64,000 nt of DNA from DT-110 sp030148525 (GCA_965227445.1 OZ245751.1:2480001-2544000); one strand, 5' to 3'. Numbered from the stretch's first letter, positions 7,854 to 17,438 are shown. Notes: a model not told the origin generated them from the letters alone. Translations and numbers: made by a program.

Positions 7854-8777
7854 ATGAAATTTGGAAAAGTTGCTAACATTGAGAAAGTCGATTTCAGCCT
7901 GCCGGCTGATCCCCCGGTGAATCAGGTAGTTTGGGAAAAAGCAGATACCGGAAACCCGGACCTTCCTGCGCACATGTATCTGGGCTGCACCGGATGGTCG
8001 ATGAAGGAATGGGTAGGTAAAGTGTACCCCAAAGGTACCCCTGCCAAAGATTATTTATCCGCCTACGGTCAACAATTCAACACCATTGAATTAAACACAA
8101 CCCACTACCGTATCCCCTCAGCCGAGCAGGTTCGCAAATGGCTCGATCAGACACCGGAAGATTTTCGGTTTTGCCCCAAGGTTCCACAAAGTATCAGCCA
8201 TAGCCGGGACCTGGGTATTGGCGGACAATCACTTGCGCAATTCAGTCATGCCCTGGACATTATGGGAGTGCGTTTGGGTTGTTGCTTCATTCAGTTACCA
8301 CCTTATTTTGGTCACGACCGATTGCAATTGCTGGACAGGTTTTTAAGGGGTTGGCCCGATCACCATCCGCTGGCAGTGGAGGTACGGCACGAGAGCTGGT
8401 TCGATCAGTCGGAGCACCTTAGGGACTTCCTCCTCTTATTGGAGAAGTATGAAAAAACCGCCGTGATTACGGATGTGGCCGGACGCCGCGATGTAGCTCA
8501 TATGGGTGTCACCGGCCCAACGACCATGATACGATTCGTAGGTAATGGATTGCATTCATCCGATTACCAGCGCATCGACGCCTGGGTGGAGCGCCTGGAG
8601 AACTGGGCGAAACAAGGTGTCCGGGATATTTATTTCTTCCCGCATGAGCCCGATAATATACTGGCCCCGGAATTAACCCAATACGTTGCCGAACAAGTGG
8701 GAAAATGGACTAGTTTTGTATATCGGGGGCCGACTCTGATCGAAGATGATGCCGGCGAGCAAATGTCCCTTTTTTAG
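7854..8777 (+). CDS. DUF72 family protein (TIM-barrel, YecE-like)
   Basis: A 307-residue member of the DUF72/YecE family: LGCTGWSMKEWVGKVYPKGT, FNTIELNTTHYRIPS, FRFCPKVPQSISH and LAVEVRHESWF appear in the family order. These proteins adopt a TIM-barrel fold; their biochemical activity is not settled. About 40 residues precede the first family motif, slightly more than usual, so a later start is possible. No signal peptide is visible, so it is presumably cytoplasmic. The ppk gene follows about 70 bp later on the same strand, so the two may be co-transcribed. Confidence 0.87.
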   Translation: MKFGKVANIEKVDFSLPADPPVNQVVWEKADTGNPDLPAHMYLGCTGWSMKEWVGKVYPKGTPAKDYLSAYGQQFNTIELNTTHYRIPSAEQVRKWLDQTPEDFRFCPKVPQSISHSRDLGIGGQSLAQFSHALDIMGVRLGCCFIQLPPYFGHDRLQLLDRFLRGWPDHHPLAVEVRHESWFDQSEHLRDFLLLLEKYEKTAVITDVAGRRDVAHMGVTGPTTMIRFVGNGLHSSDYQRIDAWVERLENWAKQGVRDIYFFPHEPDNILAPELTQYVAEQVGKWTSFVYRGPTLIEDDAGEQMSLF

Positions 8778-8846
8778 CGAAAAACGACTAAAACCAAACA
8801 CGTCTTGAACACCATTGACTTTAGCCCCGTAGTACAACTCACCAAA

Positions 8847-10925
8847 ATGGATGATGGCACCCCTTTTATCCACCGGGATATCAGCTGGTTGTCGTTTAAT
8901 TACCGGGTATTACAAGAAGCCATGGACACCACCGTTCCGCTACTGGAGCGAATCAAATTTCTCGCCATCTATTCCTCTAATCTCGATGAATTCTTTCGCG
9001 TTCGCATGGCCAACCACCGCAACCTTTTACGGCTGGGCAAAAAGACCAAGAAAGAGTTAAATATGGATCCCAAGGTCGTGGTTAAGGAAATCCGGCGGAT
9101 TGTAAACCTACAGCAGGAGGTTTTCAGCGAAGTATTCGAAAACATGATCGTTCCGGAATTAGCTAATCACAATATCCGGCTTTTGCGGCGACTGGACCTG
9201 GATGATCAGCAGATCGAATTTGTGGAGAATTTCTTTCAGGATCACATGCTGCCCTTCGTACAGCCCGTTTTGCTGGTCCGCGATCGTATCCGGCCCTTCC
9301 TCAACAATAAAGCCCTGTACATGACCCTTTGGCTGAAGCCACTGGACGAAGATAAGGGCGAACCGCAATACGCTCTGGTAAAAATCCCCTCGGATCACCT
9401 GCAAAGATTCATTGTATTGCCCAGTAGTGGTACCGGACACGACCTGATAATGATCGATGATATAGTGCGTCACAGCGTATCCTGGATGTTTCCCGGATAC
9501 GAGATCATCGATACCTACTCCATTAAGCTTACCCGGGACGCAGAATTGTATATTGACGATGAATTCAGCGGTGATCTGATCCAAAAGATCAAGGATAGCT
9601 TGCAACGCAGACATGTAGGGCCAGCCTCCCGCTTTGTGTACGACCGCAGCATGCCCGACGACCTGCTGGAATTCCTGAAGGAAGTATTTGATCTCGAAAA
9701 ACTCGACACCCTGCGCGAGGGGCGCTACCACAATAATTTCGACTTCTTTAAGTTTCCGGATTTTGGGATGACCCACCTGAAGAATCCCCCCCTGCCGCCT
9801 CTTCCCTATTCAGCTTTGGAAGATGTAGGTGATTTTTGGGAAGCCATCCGGGACCGGGACCACCTGATTCATGTGCCCTACCAAAGCTACGAAGCGGTGG
9901 TTCGCTTTTTTGAAGAAGCTTCCAGGGACCCCAACGTTACTCACATTAAGATCACCCAATACCGTGTGGCCCGAAAATCCCGCATCATGCAGGCCCTGAT
10001 GGAAGCTGTGAAAGCAGGTAAACAGGTATCGGTTTTTATTGAGGTTAAAGCGCGTTTTGACGAAGAAGCCAACCTGAGTTGGGGGGAACGGCTGGAACAG
10101 GCGGGTGTGAATGTGCAGTACTCCTTTCCCGGGGTCAAGGTACACGCTAAGATAGCCTTGGTGCGTCGGCTGGAGGAAGCCGGCCCCGTGTTGTACACCT
10201 ACCTTTCGACCGGTAATTTTCACGAGGATACCGCTAAGGTCTATAGTGACTTCGGATTATTTACCCGCGACGAACGCCTGTCGAACGAAGTGGCCCGGGT
10301 GTTTTCCTTCCTGGAAACCGTAAAAGTACCTCCGGCCCCATTTGAGCATCTACTGGTAGGGCAATTTAACCTGCGAACGAAACTGGAGCAACTGATCGAC
10401 TACGAGATCGAACAAGCCAGGCAGGGAAACAAAGCGGAGATCATTCTGAAGATGAATAGTATTCAGGATGCTAAAATGGTCAAAAAACTGTACGAGGCTA
10501 GTCAGGCAGGGGTTCGGATAAAAATGATCATTCGGGGCATCTGCTCGGTGGTCCCCGAGATAAAAGGATTCAGTGAGAACATTCAGGTAATCAGCATCGT
10601 TGACAGGTTTCTGGAGCACGCGCGGATCTTTCATTTTCACCACAGCGGTGAGGAGCTCTTATACCTGTCTTCGGCCGATTGGATGGTGCGCAACCTCAGC
10701 TACCGGGTCGAGGCCGCCTTCCCGGTCTACGACCTGAAATTGAAGCGGGAAATCCTCGATTACATACAGATTCAATTGAATGATAATGTAAAAAGCCGGA
10801 TAGTTGATATCGAGTTTTCCAATGCCTACAATCGAAATGAAGCCGACCTGGCTATACGGTCCCAGATAGAAACCTATTATTACGTAAAGCGGAAAATGGA
10901 GCAATGGGCTCCAGATACGGCCTAG
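8847..10925 (+). CDS. ppk1: Polyphosphate kinase 1
   Basis: A 692-residue enzyme that polymerises the gamma-phosphate of ATP into polyphosphate. The N-terminus FIHRDISWLSFNYRVLQEA, the GVKVHAKIALV segment with one catalytic His, YLSTGNFHEDTAKVYSDFGL, and FLEHARIFHFHH with the second His are family signatures. I chose ATG at 8847 because it places FIHRDISWLSF near the N-terminus as in homologues; a TTG at 8805 would add 14 residues. The protein ends with a Lys/Arg-rich helix. Confidence 0.95.
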   Translation: MDDGTPFIHRDISWLSFNYRVLQEAMDTTVPLLERIKFLAIYSSNLDEFFRVRMANHRNLLRLGKKTKKELNMDPKVVVKEIRRIVNLQQEVFSEVFENMIVPELANHNIRLLRRLDLDDQQIEFVENFFQDHMLPFVQPVLLVRDRIRPFLNNKALYMTLWLKPLDEDKGEPQYALVKIPSDHLQRFIVLPSSGTGHDLIMIDDIVRHSVSWMFPGYEIIDTYSIKLTRDAELYIDDEFSGDLIQKIKDSLQRRHVGPASRFVYDRSMPDDLLEFLKEVFDLEKLDTLREGRYHNNFDFFKFPDFGMTHLKNPPLPPLPYSALEDVGDFWEAIRDRDHLIHVPYQSYEAVVRFFEEASRDPNVTHIKITQYRVARKSRIMQALMEAVKAGKQVSVFIEVKARFDEEANLSWGERLEQAGVNVQYSFPGVKVHAKIALVRRLEEAGPVLYTYLSTGNFHEDTAKVYSDFGLFTRDERLSNEVARVFSFLETVKVPPAPFEHLLVGQFNLRTKLEQLIDYEIEQARQGNKAEIILKMNSIQDAKMVKKLYEASQAGVRIKMIIRGICSVVPEIKGFSENIQVISIVDRFLEHARIFHFHHSGEELLYLSSADWMVRNLSYRVEAAFPVYDLKLKREILDYIQIQLNDNVKSRIVDIEFSNAYNRNEADLAIRSQIETYYYVKRKMEQWAPDTA

Positions 10926-11130
10926 GATTGTGGAAAAAGGCTATTATTGTTAAGGTATTGTCAAACTGGAAAACTGAACTCTCTTTAAACCGAATTGTTT
11001 ATTAACTTTCGGTCCGAAAATAAAAATTTTTAGAACCGGTCAATGATCGGATAGCCTTTTTGAGTTTCAAATCATCATACCTACTACACCAGGCTTTTCC
11101 TCGGGCCACCGGTCCAGACAATTATCTTTT

Positions 11131-12234
11131 ATGGAAATCAATAAGTTCTCGTTTAACCGTTCACAGCATCGCGAATTTGTCAAAGTGTTGCACCAACGGG
11201 TGAACAATTTTTTCCGCACGCACAATCGCACGCGGTACGCTAATACCGAAATGATCATTAAAACAGTAGTTGTACTGAGCATGCTATTCGGCCCTTACCT
11301 GCTCATGGTACTGGGAGTTGTTACCAATATTTGGCTCATCTTCCTCTGCTGGATCATCATGGGATTCGGGACCGCAGCGGTCGGCTTCTCGGTCATGCAC
11401 GACGCCAACCATGGTGCGTATTCACGTAATAAAACGGTGAATAAAATCGTAGGTAGCATCATGTATTTCTGCGGCGGTAATCCCGTAAACTGGCAGATAC
11501 AACACAATGTACTCCACCATACCTTTACCAATGTAGATGGTATGGACGAAGATATTGATGCTGGCAAGATCCTTCGCTTTTCGCCCAATCAGGAACACCA
11601 TGCTTTCCATCGCTACCAGCACATTTACGCCTGGTTCCTGTACGGCCTGATGACCCACATGTGGATTACCACCAAAGACTTTAAGCAGCTTAATCGCTAT
11701 AAGAATAATGGACTGCTCGAAAAACACGGACGCACCTACCACGGAGCTATGACCGAGTTGATCCTGACCAAAGCCCTGTATTACGTGTTTATTCTGGTCA
11801 TTCCGTTGTTGGTGGTCAATATTGCCTGGTACTGGACTATCCTATTCTTCCTGATCATGCACTTCATTCAGGGATTGACCCTTTCCATGGTTTTCCAGAC
11901 GGCACACGTGATGGAACATACCGAATTCCCCGAGCCCGACATCAATACGAGCAAATTCGAGAATAACTGGGCCATCCACCAATTGCAAACCACTATGAAT
12001 TTCGCCCCCAAAAGCCGGGTTTTTGCCTGGTTCATTGGCGGACTGAATTACCAGGTCGAGCACCATTTATTCCCCAATATTTGCCACATTCACTATCCGA
12101 AACTCTCGAAGATCGTCCGCGAGACGGCCCAGGAATTTGGGTTACCATACCATGTTAAGCCCACCTTTATGGGGGCTCTGGTAGAGCATGCCCGCATGTT
12201 AAGGCAATTAGGACAAGTGCCTGCCCATGCTTAA
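11131..12234 (+). CDS. Membrane fatty acid desaturase
   Basis: A 367-residue di-iron desaturase with the three His boxes of the acyl-CoA/front-end type: HDANH at 90-94, HNVLHH at 125-130 and QVEHH at 308-312. Two pairs of membrane spans are visible (about 47-85 and 218-260). QVEHH instead of HxxHH resembles the delta-5/delta-6 and linoleoyl-CoA desaturase branch, as in many marine Bacteroidota; the actual double-bond position cannot be read from the sequence. No fused cytochrome b5 domain is present. A clear hairpin terminator follows. Confidence 0.9.
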   Translation: MEINKFSFNRSQHREFVKVLHQRVNNFFRTHNRTRYANTEMIIKTVVVLSMLFGPYLLMVLGVVTNIWLIFLCWIIMGFGTAAVGFSVMHDANHGAYSRNKTVNKIVGSIMYFCGGNPVNWQIQHNVLHHTFTNVDGMDEDIDAGKILRFSPNQEHHAFHRYQHIYAWFLYGLMTHMWITTKDFKQLNRYKNNGLLEKHGRTYHGAMTELILTKALYYVFILVIPLLVVNIAWYWTILFFLIMHFIQGLTLSMVFQTAHVMEHTEFPEPDINTSKFENNWAIHQLQTTMNFAPKSRVFAWFIGGLNYQVEHHLFPNICHIHYPKLSKIVRETAQEFGLPYHVKPTFMGALVEHARMLRQLGQVPAHA

Positions 12235-12254
12235 TCTTTAATGCTTTCGCAAAA

Positions 12255-12298
12255 AAAATCCCGAATGCTGGTTTTACCGGTACTCGGGATTTTTTTTA
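12255..12298 (+). terminator. Rho-independent terminator after the desaturase gene
   Basis: Arms AAAATCCCGA (12255-12264) and TCGGGATTTT (12284-12293) followed by a T run. Confidence 0.85.
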
Positions 12299-12336
12299 TT
12301 GACCTTTCGTATTTTAAGGGAGTCTAAACGAGCAAC

Positions 12337-13089
12337 ATGGATCAACCCGATATCTGGGAAGAACATCTTCCGATCACTGCATCAATGGTAAATCACCAGC
12401 GTCGCTGCAGACTGGACGCACTCTGCAATGTATTACAAGAGGTAGCCGGCCGCCACGCCAATGCACTCAAGGTAGGCTTCTTCGAAATGCAACAAGAGCA
12501 GTTGTTTTGGGCCCTCAGCAGATTGCGGGTAGAACTCCGACAAACACCCTCCTGGCAGGAGACCATACGTATCCGAACGTGGGTCCACCGTATGCGCGGG
12601 CCGCTATCCTTTCGAAATTTTTCTTTTCATAGCGTGGACGATCAAATCCTCGGATCCGCCAGCACGCTCTGGACTTCAGTACATACCCTCGAACGCAAAC
12701 CCACCCGGCTACCCTTCAGTAATTTCCCGGTACGCACCGACGACCTCCCACCCTGCGGAGAACCCGAACGCCTGCAGATACCCGCTCAGGTGGAACGGGA
12801 AACGACCTATTCGGTACGCTATAGTGACATCGACATGATCGGTCACGTTAATAATGTCCGCTACCTCTCCTGGCTGCTCGATACCTACGGCACCCATAAC
12901 CTCAAACACCAGCCCGTCCGGGTCGACATCAATTACCTGGGCGAAACCAAGCTTGGCGACTCTGTTCTACTGCAACGCTTTAAAGATGTAGATTCAGACC
13001 GCATCTTCCACCACCGCATCGTTCACACAGGCGAGGATAAGGAGATATTGCGGGCAACAGTCGAATGGATTTCCAGGTCTGAGGTTTGA
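12337..13089 (+). CDS. Acyl-ACP thioesterase
   Basis: A 250-residue protein with two hotdog domains in the order of the FatA/FatB-type acyl-ACP thioesterase family: an N-terminal domain with LDALCNVLQEVAGRHA and FWALSRLRVEL, and a C-terminal domain with VRYSDIDMIGHVNNVRYLSW, where the Asp and Asn-x-x-x-x pattern fits the active-site region. It would release free fatty acids from acyl carrier protein. It starts downstream of the desaturase on the same strand but after a terminator. Its last codons (RSEV and stop) are provided by a heptad array. Confidence 0.85.
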   Translation: MDQPDIWEEHLPITASMVNHQRRCRLDALCNVLQEVAGRHANALKVGFFEMQQEQLFWALSRLRVELRQTPSWQETIRIRTWVHRMRGPLSFRNFSFHSVDDQILGSASTLWTSVHTLERKPTRLPFSNFPVRTDDLPPCGEPERLQIPAQVERETTYSVRYSDIDMIGHVNNVRYLSWLLDTYGTHNLKHQPVRVDINYLGETKLGDSVLLQRFKDVDSDRIFHHRIVHTGEDKEILRATVEWISRSEV

Positions 13090-13152
13090 GGTGTGAGGTA
13101 ACCTATAACCTAACCTCAAACCCCAAACCTCAAACCTCAAACCTGATACCTA
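13074..13152. repeat. Two-armed heptad array spanning the 3' ends of two convergent genes
   Basis: AGGTCTG, AGGTTTG, AGGTGTG, AGGTAAC then CTATAACCT and repeated AACCTCA-type units to ACCTGATACC. The stop of the thioesterase (13087-13089) and the stop of the minus-strand zinc-ribbon gene (13130-13132) are both inside it. Confidence 0.88.
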
Positions 13153-13978
13153 CTATTTTCTTAAGGAGCTTCAACATCTTCAGGTTGATGGAAGCATTGA
13201 CGTGAAAGTACAGACCGTTGATAGTGATCCAGTTTTCGACGCGCTTGAGGTCCTCCAGGCGTTCGTAGTTGACCAGACGGGCCTTTTGGAGAGGGAACTT
13301 CCAGTAGAGGGCGTGTTCGGTCATTGCAAATCCCTCTTTACAATTTCCCAGCAGGGACGTATCGACGATAAAGAGGATCTTTTCCTTGCGGGCGGGAAAA
13401 AGGAAGTGCTTACCCGCATTTTTCAGTTTTTCGACGGGCATATTGAGGAAGTCCGTGTATGGTTTTTCCCGTTCGTTATCGAAATCCAGGTAGTCCATCA
13501 CCATTTTATACACGTTCACCTCCGACCACTTAGTTACGTCCTGGTACTGGAGGATAGCTTCGGGTAAACGTACATCATTCAGGTCCTGACAATAGGTAAT
13601 GATAAAATAGTCGAGCTGGTTTTCGAGTAATTGGTGGACGTACTGGTTGAATTTTTTCATGTCGAGTTTCCCCCGTTGTCGGCGCTGTTCGACCTGATCT
13701 TCCAGCTTGCGACCGAAATCACTTACCGTATCGCGATAGGTCGTTTCGTAGACCCGCTCCGAATAAGCCTGAAAAAGACGGGGGTCATGTTCCTCGGCCA
13801 ATCGTTGTTTGAGGGCCAGGAAAAACTGCTCGGTAAACTGTTGGGAAACATTCTTATCGGCATCGATAAGGATGCGTTCGGGTGCCGGATCGGGCCCCGA
13901 AGGCTGCTCGGCTCCGCAATTCAGGCAGAATCGGGCATTCTCGGGTAGTTCTTTATGGCACCGGTGACATCGCTTCAT
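13130..13978 (-). CDS. Zinc-ribbon protein of unknown function
   Basis: A 282-residue cytoplasmic protein that begins with a rubredoxin-like zinc ribbon (Cys4, Cys7, Cys18, Cys21 in CHRCHKELPENARFCLNCG). The rest is rich in charged helices (EDQVEQRRQRGKLDMKKFNQYV) and ends with an alpha/beta region containing FIVDTSLLGNCKEGFAMTEHALYWK, which resembles a PH-like or stress-response fold (DUF4429-like wording such as GFAMTEHALYWK is common in such proteins). I cannot assign a function. Its terminal residues RFEV come from the heptad array it shares with the convergent thioesterase gene. Confidence 0.75.
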   Translation of the reverse strand: MKRCHRCHKELPENARFCLNCGAEQPSGPDPAPERILIDADKNVSQQFTEQFFLALKQRLAEEHDPRLFQAYSERVYETTYRDTVSDFGRKLEDQVEQRRQRGKLDMKKFNQYVHQLLENQLDYFIITYCQDLNDVRLPEAILQYQDVTKWSEVNVYKMVMDYLDFDNEREKPYTDFLNMPVEKLKNAGKHFLFPARKEKILFIVDTSLLGNCKEGFAMTEHALYWKFPLQKARLVNYERLEDLKRVENWITINGLYFHVNASINLKMLKLLKKIVGIRFEV

Positions 13979-14107
13979 GTAACAACAAGCTGGTTGCGCT
14001 TAAAACCATCCGGGAGCCTTACTGTTTAAGCAGTGCATTTGGCTCTTAGCTGGCTGGACGTACGAATGTAGCTAGTTTCGGACGCCAGAACAAAAATATA
14101 CCATAAT

Positions 14108-14260
14108 TTGGCTAAGCAACGGAAAAAACGAGACCTCCCACAAAAAATTTGTGTGCATTGCGAGCGGCCTTTCAGCTGGCGCAAAAAATGGGAGAATAAT
14201 TGGGCAGAGGTCAAGTACTGCAGCGAACGCTGCCGTCGCACAGCCAAAAAACAACGATAA
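14108..14260 (+). CDS. DUF2256 zinc-binding small protein
   Basis: A 50-residue frame that starts at TTG and matches the small DUF2256 family over its whole length: basic N-terminus, LPQKICVHCERPFSWRKKW and VKYCSERCRR. Four Cys (15, 18, 38, 42) form a probable zinc site. No in-frame ATG exists between the upstream stop at 14069-14071 and the TTG at 14108, so a TTG start is the simplest reading. In other bacteria such genes often neighbour photolyase or cryptochrome genes; here the neighbour is an oxidase subunit gene 17 bp downstream. Function unknown. Confidence 0.82.
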   Translation: MAKQRKKRDLPQKICVHCERPFSWRKKWENNWAEVKYCSERCRRTAKKQR

Positions 14261-14277
14261 CGCCTACCTAACTAGAC

Positions 14278-14943
14278 ATGAATCAACGAGAACCGAATCC
14301 TTTCGACAAACAGGGGCGCGCAGCCCAGAGCCGGGATGAATTCAACGGGAATGAATACCAAAACATGGCTTTCCACCCGCGTAACGTCATTTTGTTTTTG
14401 GTCCTGATCGGCATTACGGCCCTTTTCCTTAGCCTTTCGGCTGCATTCGTGTACACTCGGGTTCAGAGCGATCTGCCCCCCATCAAGTTGCCCCCGCTTT
14501 TCTTGTTCAATACCGTCATTCTGCTGTGTTCCAGCGCCACTATGGTCTGGGCCAAGCGCATGTACCTGGCCGACAATACAGTAAATTACCAGCGGGCCCT
14601 TATTGCCACTATGGTACTCTCGGTGCTTTTTATGATCGCTCAGATATTTGCCTGGCGCAGTTTGTTTTCCCAGGAGATTTTTATCAACACCGACAATTCG
14701 GCCTCCTACCTCTATGTCATTTCGGGCCTGCACTTTGCGCACGTTATTGCCGGACTCCCATTTCTCGGATTGTTCCTGTGGCGAGCCCGTAAGCAAATGG
14801 TGGAACCAGTTAGTGTGCTTGTTTATTTTTCCGATCCCGAAAAGCGGCTAAAATTGCGTCTTCTGACCATCTACTGGCACTTTCTCGATGGTTTGTGGAT
14901 TTATCTCGTCCTGTTCTTTTACCTGAACTATTGGATACGGTAG
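14278..14943 (+). CDS. Cytochrome c oxidase subunit III family protein
   Basis: A 221-residue membrane protein with about five transmembrane segments (near 38-60, 72-92, 104-126, 143-163 and 190-215). The end motif YWHFLDGLWIYLVLFFYLNYW and HFAHVIAGLPFLGLFLWR are typical of haem-copper oxidase subunit III. The length is that of the short bacterial form. It is isolated from other oxidase genes, so it may be an accessory or second copy of subunit III; the family also includes subunit III-like proteins of nitric oxide reductases. Confidence 0.85.
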   Translation: MNQREPNPFDKQGRAAQSRDEFNGNEYQNMAFHPRNVILFLVLIGITALFLSLSAAFVYTRVQSDLPPIKLPPLFLFNTVILLCSSATMVWAKRMYLADNTVNYQRALIATMVLSVLFMIAQIFAWRSLFSQEIFINTDNSASYLYVISGLHFAHVIAGLPFLGLFLWRARKQMVEPVSVLVYFSDPEKRLKLRLLTIYWHFLDGLWIYLVLFFYLNYWIR

Positions 14944-15142
14944 CCTTCACTTAACGAAACAGTCTGTGCCTAAACTCACTATTTAAAACTTCGCAAACAG
15001 AAGCCTTCACCAAGACTTACCCCGGTCTGAGAAGGGATCTATGGGTACTGCATAGGATTGCAAAAAGCACGTATCAGAGCGAATGCTTTCTTTTTCACCT
15101 TAATCCCAACCAAAATCTTTCCTTTTCGCCCTCAAAAACACT

Positions 15143-15170
15143 TTTGAGATGGCTTCTAATTTTATCTTTG
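15143..15170 (+). promoter_or_regulatory. Candidate Bacteroidota promoter of purL (TTTG, 16 bp, TATCTTTG)
   Basis: TATCTTTG at 15163-15170 fits TAnnTTTG and a TTTTG ends at 15146. Transcription would then start near 15177, which argues for the ATG at 15191 and against the upstream ATG at 15149. Confidence 0.55.
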
Positions 15171-15190
15171 TGTTTTCAAACAGCCATTTC

Positions 15191-17428
15191 ATGCAAAACG
15201 CAGATATAGAAGTCACCCTGGACGTAGCCAAAGAACTGGGGCTGACAGAAGAAGAGTTTCAACAGATACAAGAGGTTTTGGGGCGCACGCCAAACTTCAC
15301 GGAGATCAGTGTCTATTCGGTCATGTGGTCCGAGCACTGTTCCTACAAAAATTCCATACTGTGGCTCAAGACGCTCCCCCGTGAGGGTGATCGCCTTTTG
15401 GTGGAGGCCGGGGAGGAAAATGCCGGTTTGGTCGACATTGGCGATGGTCTGGCCTGTGCTTTCAAGATCGAAAGCCACAACCACCCTTCGGCCATTGAGC
15501 CCTACCAGGGAGCCGCCACCGGTGTAGGAGGTATCCACCGGGATATTTTCACTATGGGTGCGCGACCAATTGCCGCCCTCAATTCACTTCGCTTCGGCAA
15601 CATTGACCTCCCGCACACCAAACACCTGGTACGGGGAGTTGTCCGTGGTATCGGTGACTACGGTAATTGCTTCGGCGTTCCTACCGTTGCCGGTGAGGTT
15701 TATTTTAATGATTGCTACAACCAGAACATCCTGGTCAACGCCATGTCGGTGGGCGTAGTTAAGGTAGGTGAGACGGTATCGGCCACTGCCGAAGGCGTGG
15801 GCAACCCCGTATTCATTGTGGGATCTGCCACCGGTAAGGATGGTATCCACGGTGCGACCTTTGCTTCGGCGGATTTAACAGAAGATTCAGCTGACGATCT
15901 GCCGGCGGTTCAGGTAGGTGATCCGTTTCAGGAGAAGCTACTGCTCGAAGCGAGCCTGGAAGCCATACAAACGGGAGCCGTAGTCGGGATGCAGGATATG
16001 GGTGCCGCTGGTATTGCCTGTTCGTCCTCCGAAATGAGTGCCAAGGGTGGTGTAGGTATTGAGTTGCACCTCGAACGGGTGCCTACGCGACAAAAAGATA
16101 TGCAGGCCTTTGAGATCATGATCTCAGAAAGCCAGGAACGCATGCTAATTGTGGGCAAGAAGGGACAAGAAGATAAACTGCTCGAGGTATTCCGCAAGTG
16201 GGACCTGGTGTGCGAGCAGATCGGAGAAGTCACTGATACCGGCCGGGTTATTGCTTATTACCACGGTGAAGTGGTAGCGGATATGCCCGCCGAAAGCCTG
16301 GTCCTGGGTGGAGGCGCTCCCGTATACCAACGGGAGTATACCCGACCGGCCTATATGAAAAAACAATCGGCCTACTCCATTAAAAAGATCGACCAGCCGA
16401 AAGACCTGGTTGCCGCCGCCCGCAACCTCTTTAGCTCCCCCAACCTGGTAAGCAAGCGCTGGATCTACGAACAGTACGATTCTATGGTGCGCACCAACAG
16501 TATGAGCACCAATGCGCCTTCCGATGCGGCCATCGTGCGCGTTAAGGGCACCGATAAGGCTCTGGCCGTAACCGTCGACTGTAACAGCGCTTACGTCCAT
16601 GCCGACCCCTACGTTGGAGCAATGATCGCCGTATCGGAGGCAGCGCGCAATATCGTGTGTTCCGGAGGTGAACCGGTAGCCATTACCAACTGCCTGAATT
16701 TTGGTAATCCGTATAATCCGGAAGCTTACTACCAGTTCGTTCATGCCATCAAGGGCATGGGGGAAGCTTGCAGTAAATTTGGCACACCGGTTACCGGTGG
16801 TAATGTCAGCTTCTATAATCAATCCGTCTATAAAGATCGTACGGAACCCGTCTACCCCACCCCGACCATTGGCATGCTGGGTATCCTGGATGACTTGAAA
16901 TACCAAACCCACCTGGGCTTCCGTTCGGCAGGCGATCAGATCTATATGATCGGCACGCCCCACAATGATCTGAACGCATCTGAATACCTGCGACGCGTAC
17001 ACGATATTTCGGAAACACCACCTCCGCACTTCGACCTGGACGAGGAATGGCATGTTCAGCAAAATGTTAAAAAACTGATCCGCATGCAACTCATTGATTC
17101 TGCTCACGATATCAGTGAAGGGGGATTGTTTACCGCCCTACTTGAGTCGGCTATGGTACACAATCTGGGTTTCGACATCGAGACGGATGCAAATTTCCGC
17201 AAGGATGCTTACCTTTTTGGCGAAAGCCAAAGCCGAATCCTGATCGCGATAAGTCCGGATCGGGAAGATGAATTGATCAACCAGATGAATGCCCACAACG
17301 TTTCTTTTACACGTTTAGGCGAAGTCACTGGTGATCGAGTGATTATTGACGAGGTAGATTTCGGAGCAGTCCAGGAATGGAAAACGCTCCACGAGGATAC
17401 ACTTTCCCAAAAATTGGACAACCAATAA
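15191..17428 (+). CDS. purL: Phosphoribosylformylglycinamidine synthase subunit PurL
   Basis: A 745-residue enzyme of purine synthesis that converts FGAR to FGAM with ATP and ammonia delivered by a PurQ partner. The length is that of the small PurL that works with PurS and PurQ. Visible motifs: SVMWSEHCSYKNS, FKIESHNHPSAIEP with the catalytic His, GAATGVGGIHRDI, and the second half TGGNVSFYNQ and DISEGGLF. The start at 15191 fits the promoter and the family N-terminus; the ATG at 15149 would add 14 hydrophobic residues. A thioredoxin-like lipoprotein gene follows after 10 bp. Confidence 0.95.
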   Translation: MQNADIEVTLDVAKELGLTEEEFQQIQEVLGRTPNFTEISVYSVMWSEHCSYKNSILWLKTLPREGDRLLVEAGEENAGLVDIGDGLACAFKIESHNHPSAIEPYQGAATGVGGIHRDIFTMGARPIAALNSLRFGNIDLPHTKHLVRGVVRGIGDYGNCFGVPTVAGEVYFNDCYNQNILVNAMSVGVVKVGETVSATAEGVGNPVFIVGSATGKDGIHGATFASADLTEDSADDLPAVQVGDPFQEKLLLEASLEAIQTGAVVGMQDMGAAGIACSSSEMSAKGGVGIELHLERVPTRQKDMQAFEIMISESQERMLIVGKKGQEDKLLEVFRKWDLVCEQIGEVTDTGRVIAYYHGEVVADMPAESLVLGGGAPVYQREYTRPAYMKKQSAYSIKKIDQPKDLVAAARNLFSSPNLVSKRWIYEQYDSMVRTNSMSTNAPSDAAIVRVKGTDKALAVTVDCNSAYVHADPYVGAMIAVSEAARNIVCSGGEPVAITNCLNFGNPYNPEAYYQFVHAIKGMGEACSKFGTPVTGGNVSFYNQSVYKDRTEPVYPTPTIGMLGILDDLKYQTHLGFRSAGDQIYMIGTPHNDLNASEYLRRVHDISETPPPHFDLDEEWHVQQNVKKLIRMQLIDSAHDISEGGLFTALLESAMVHNLGFDIETDANFRKDAYLFGESQSRILIAISPDREDELINQMNAHNVSFTRLGEVTGDRVIIDEVDFGAVQEWKTLHEDTLSQKLDNQ

Positions 17429-17438
17429 ATGAATCATT

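Noticed and set aside
8805..8846. TTG at 8805 as ppk1 start
   Set aside because: An ATG at 8847 gives the family-typical N-terminus; TTG starts are rare, though it cannot be excluded.
16145..17107. 320-codon minus-strand frame inside purL
   Set aside because: Antisense shadow of a well-supported gene; no domain or start context.
17219..17228. GGC-GAAA-GCC copy inside purL as a regulatory site
   Set aside because: It encodes the conserved LFGESQSR motif of PurL, so protein constraint explains it.
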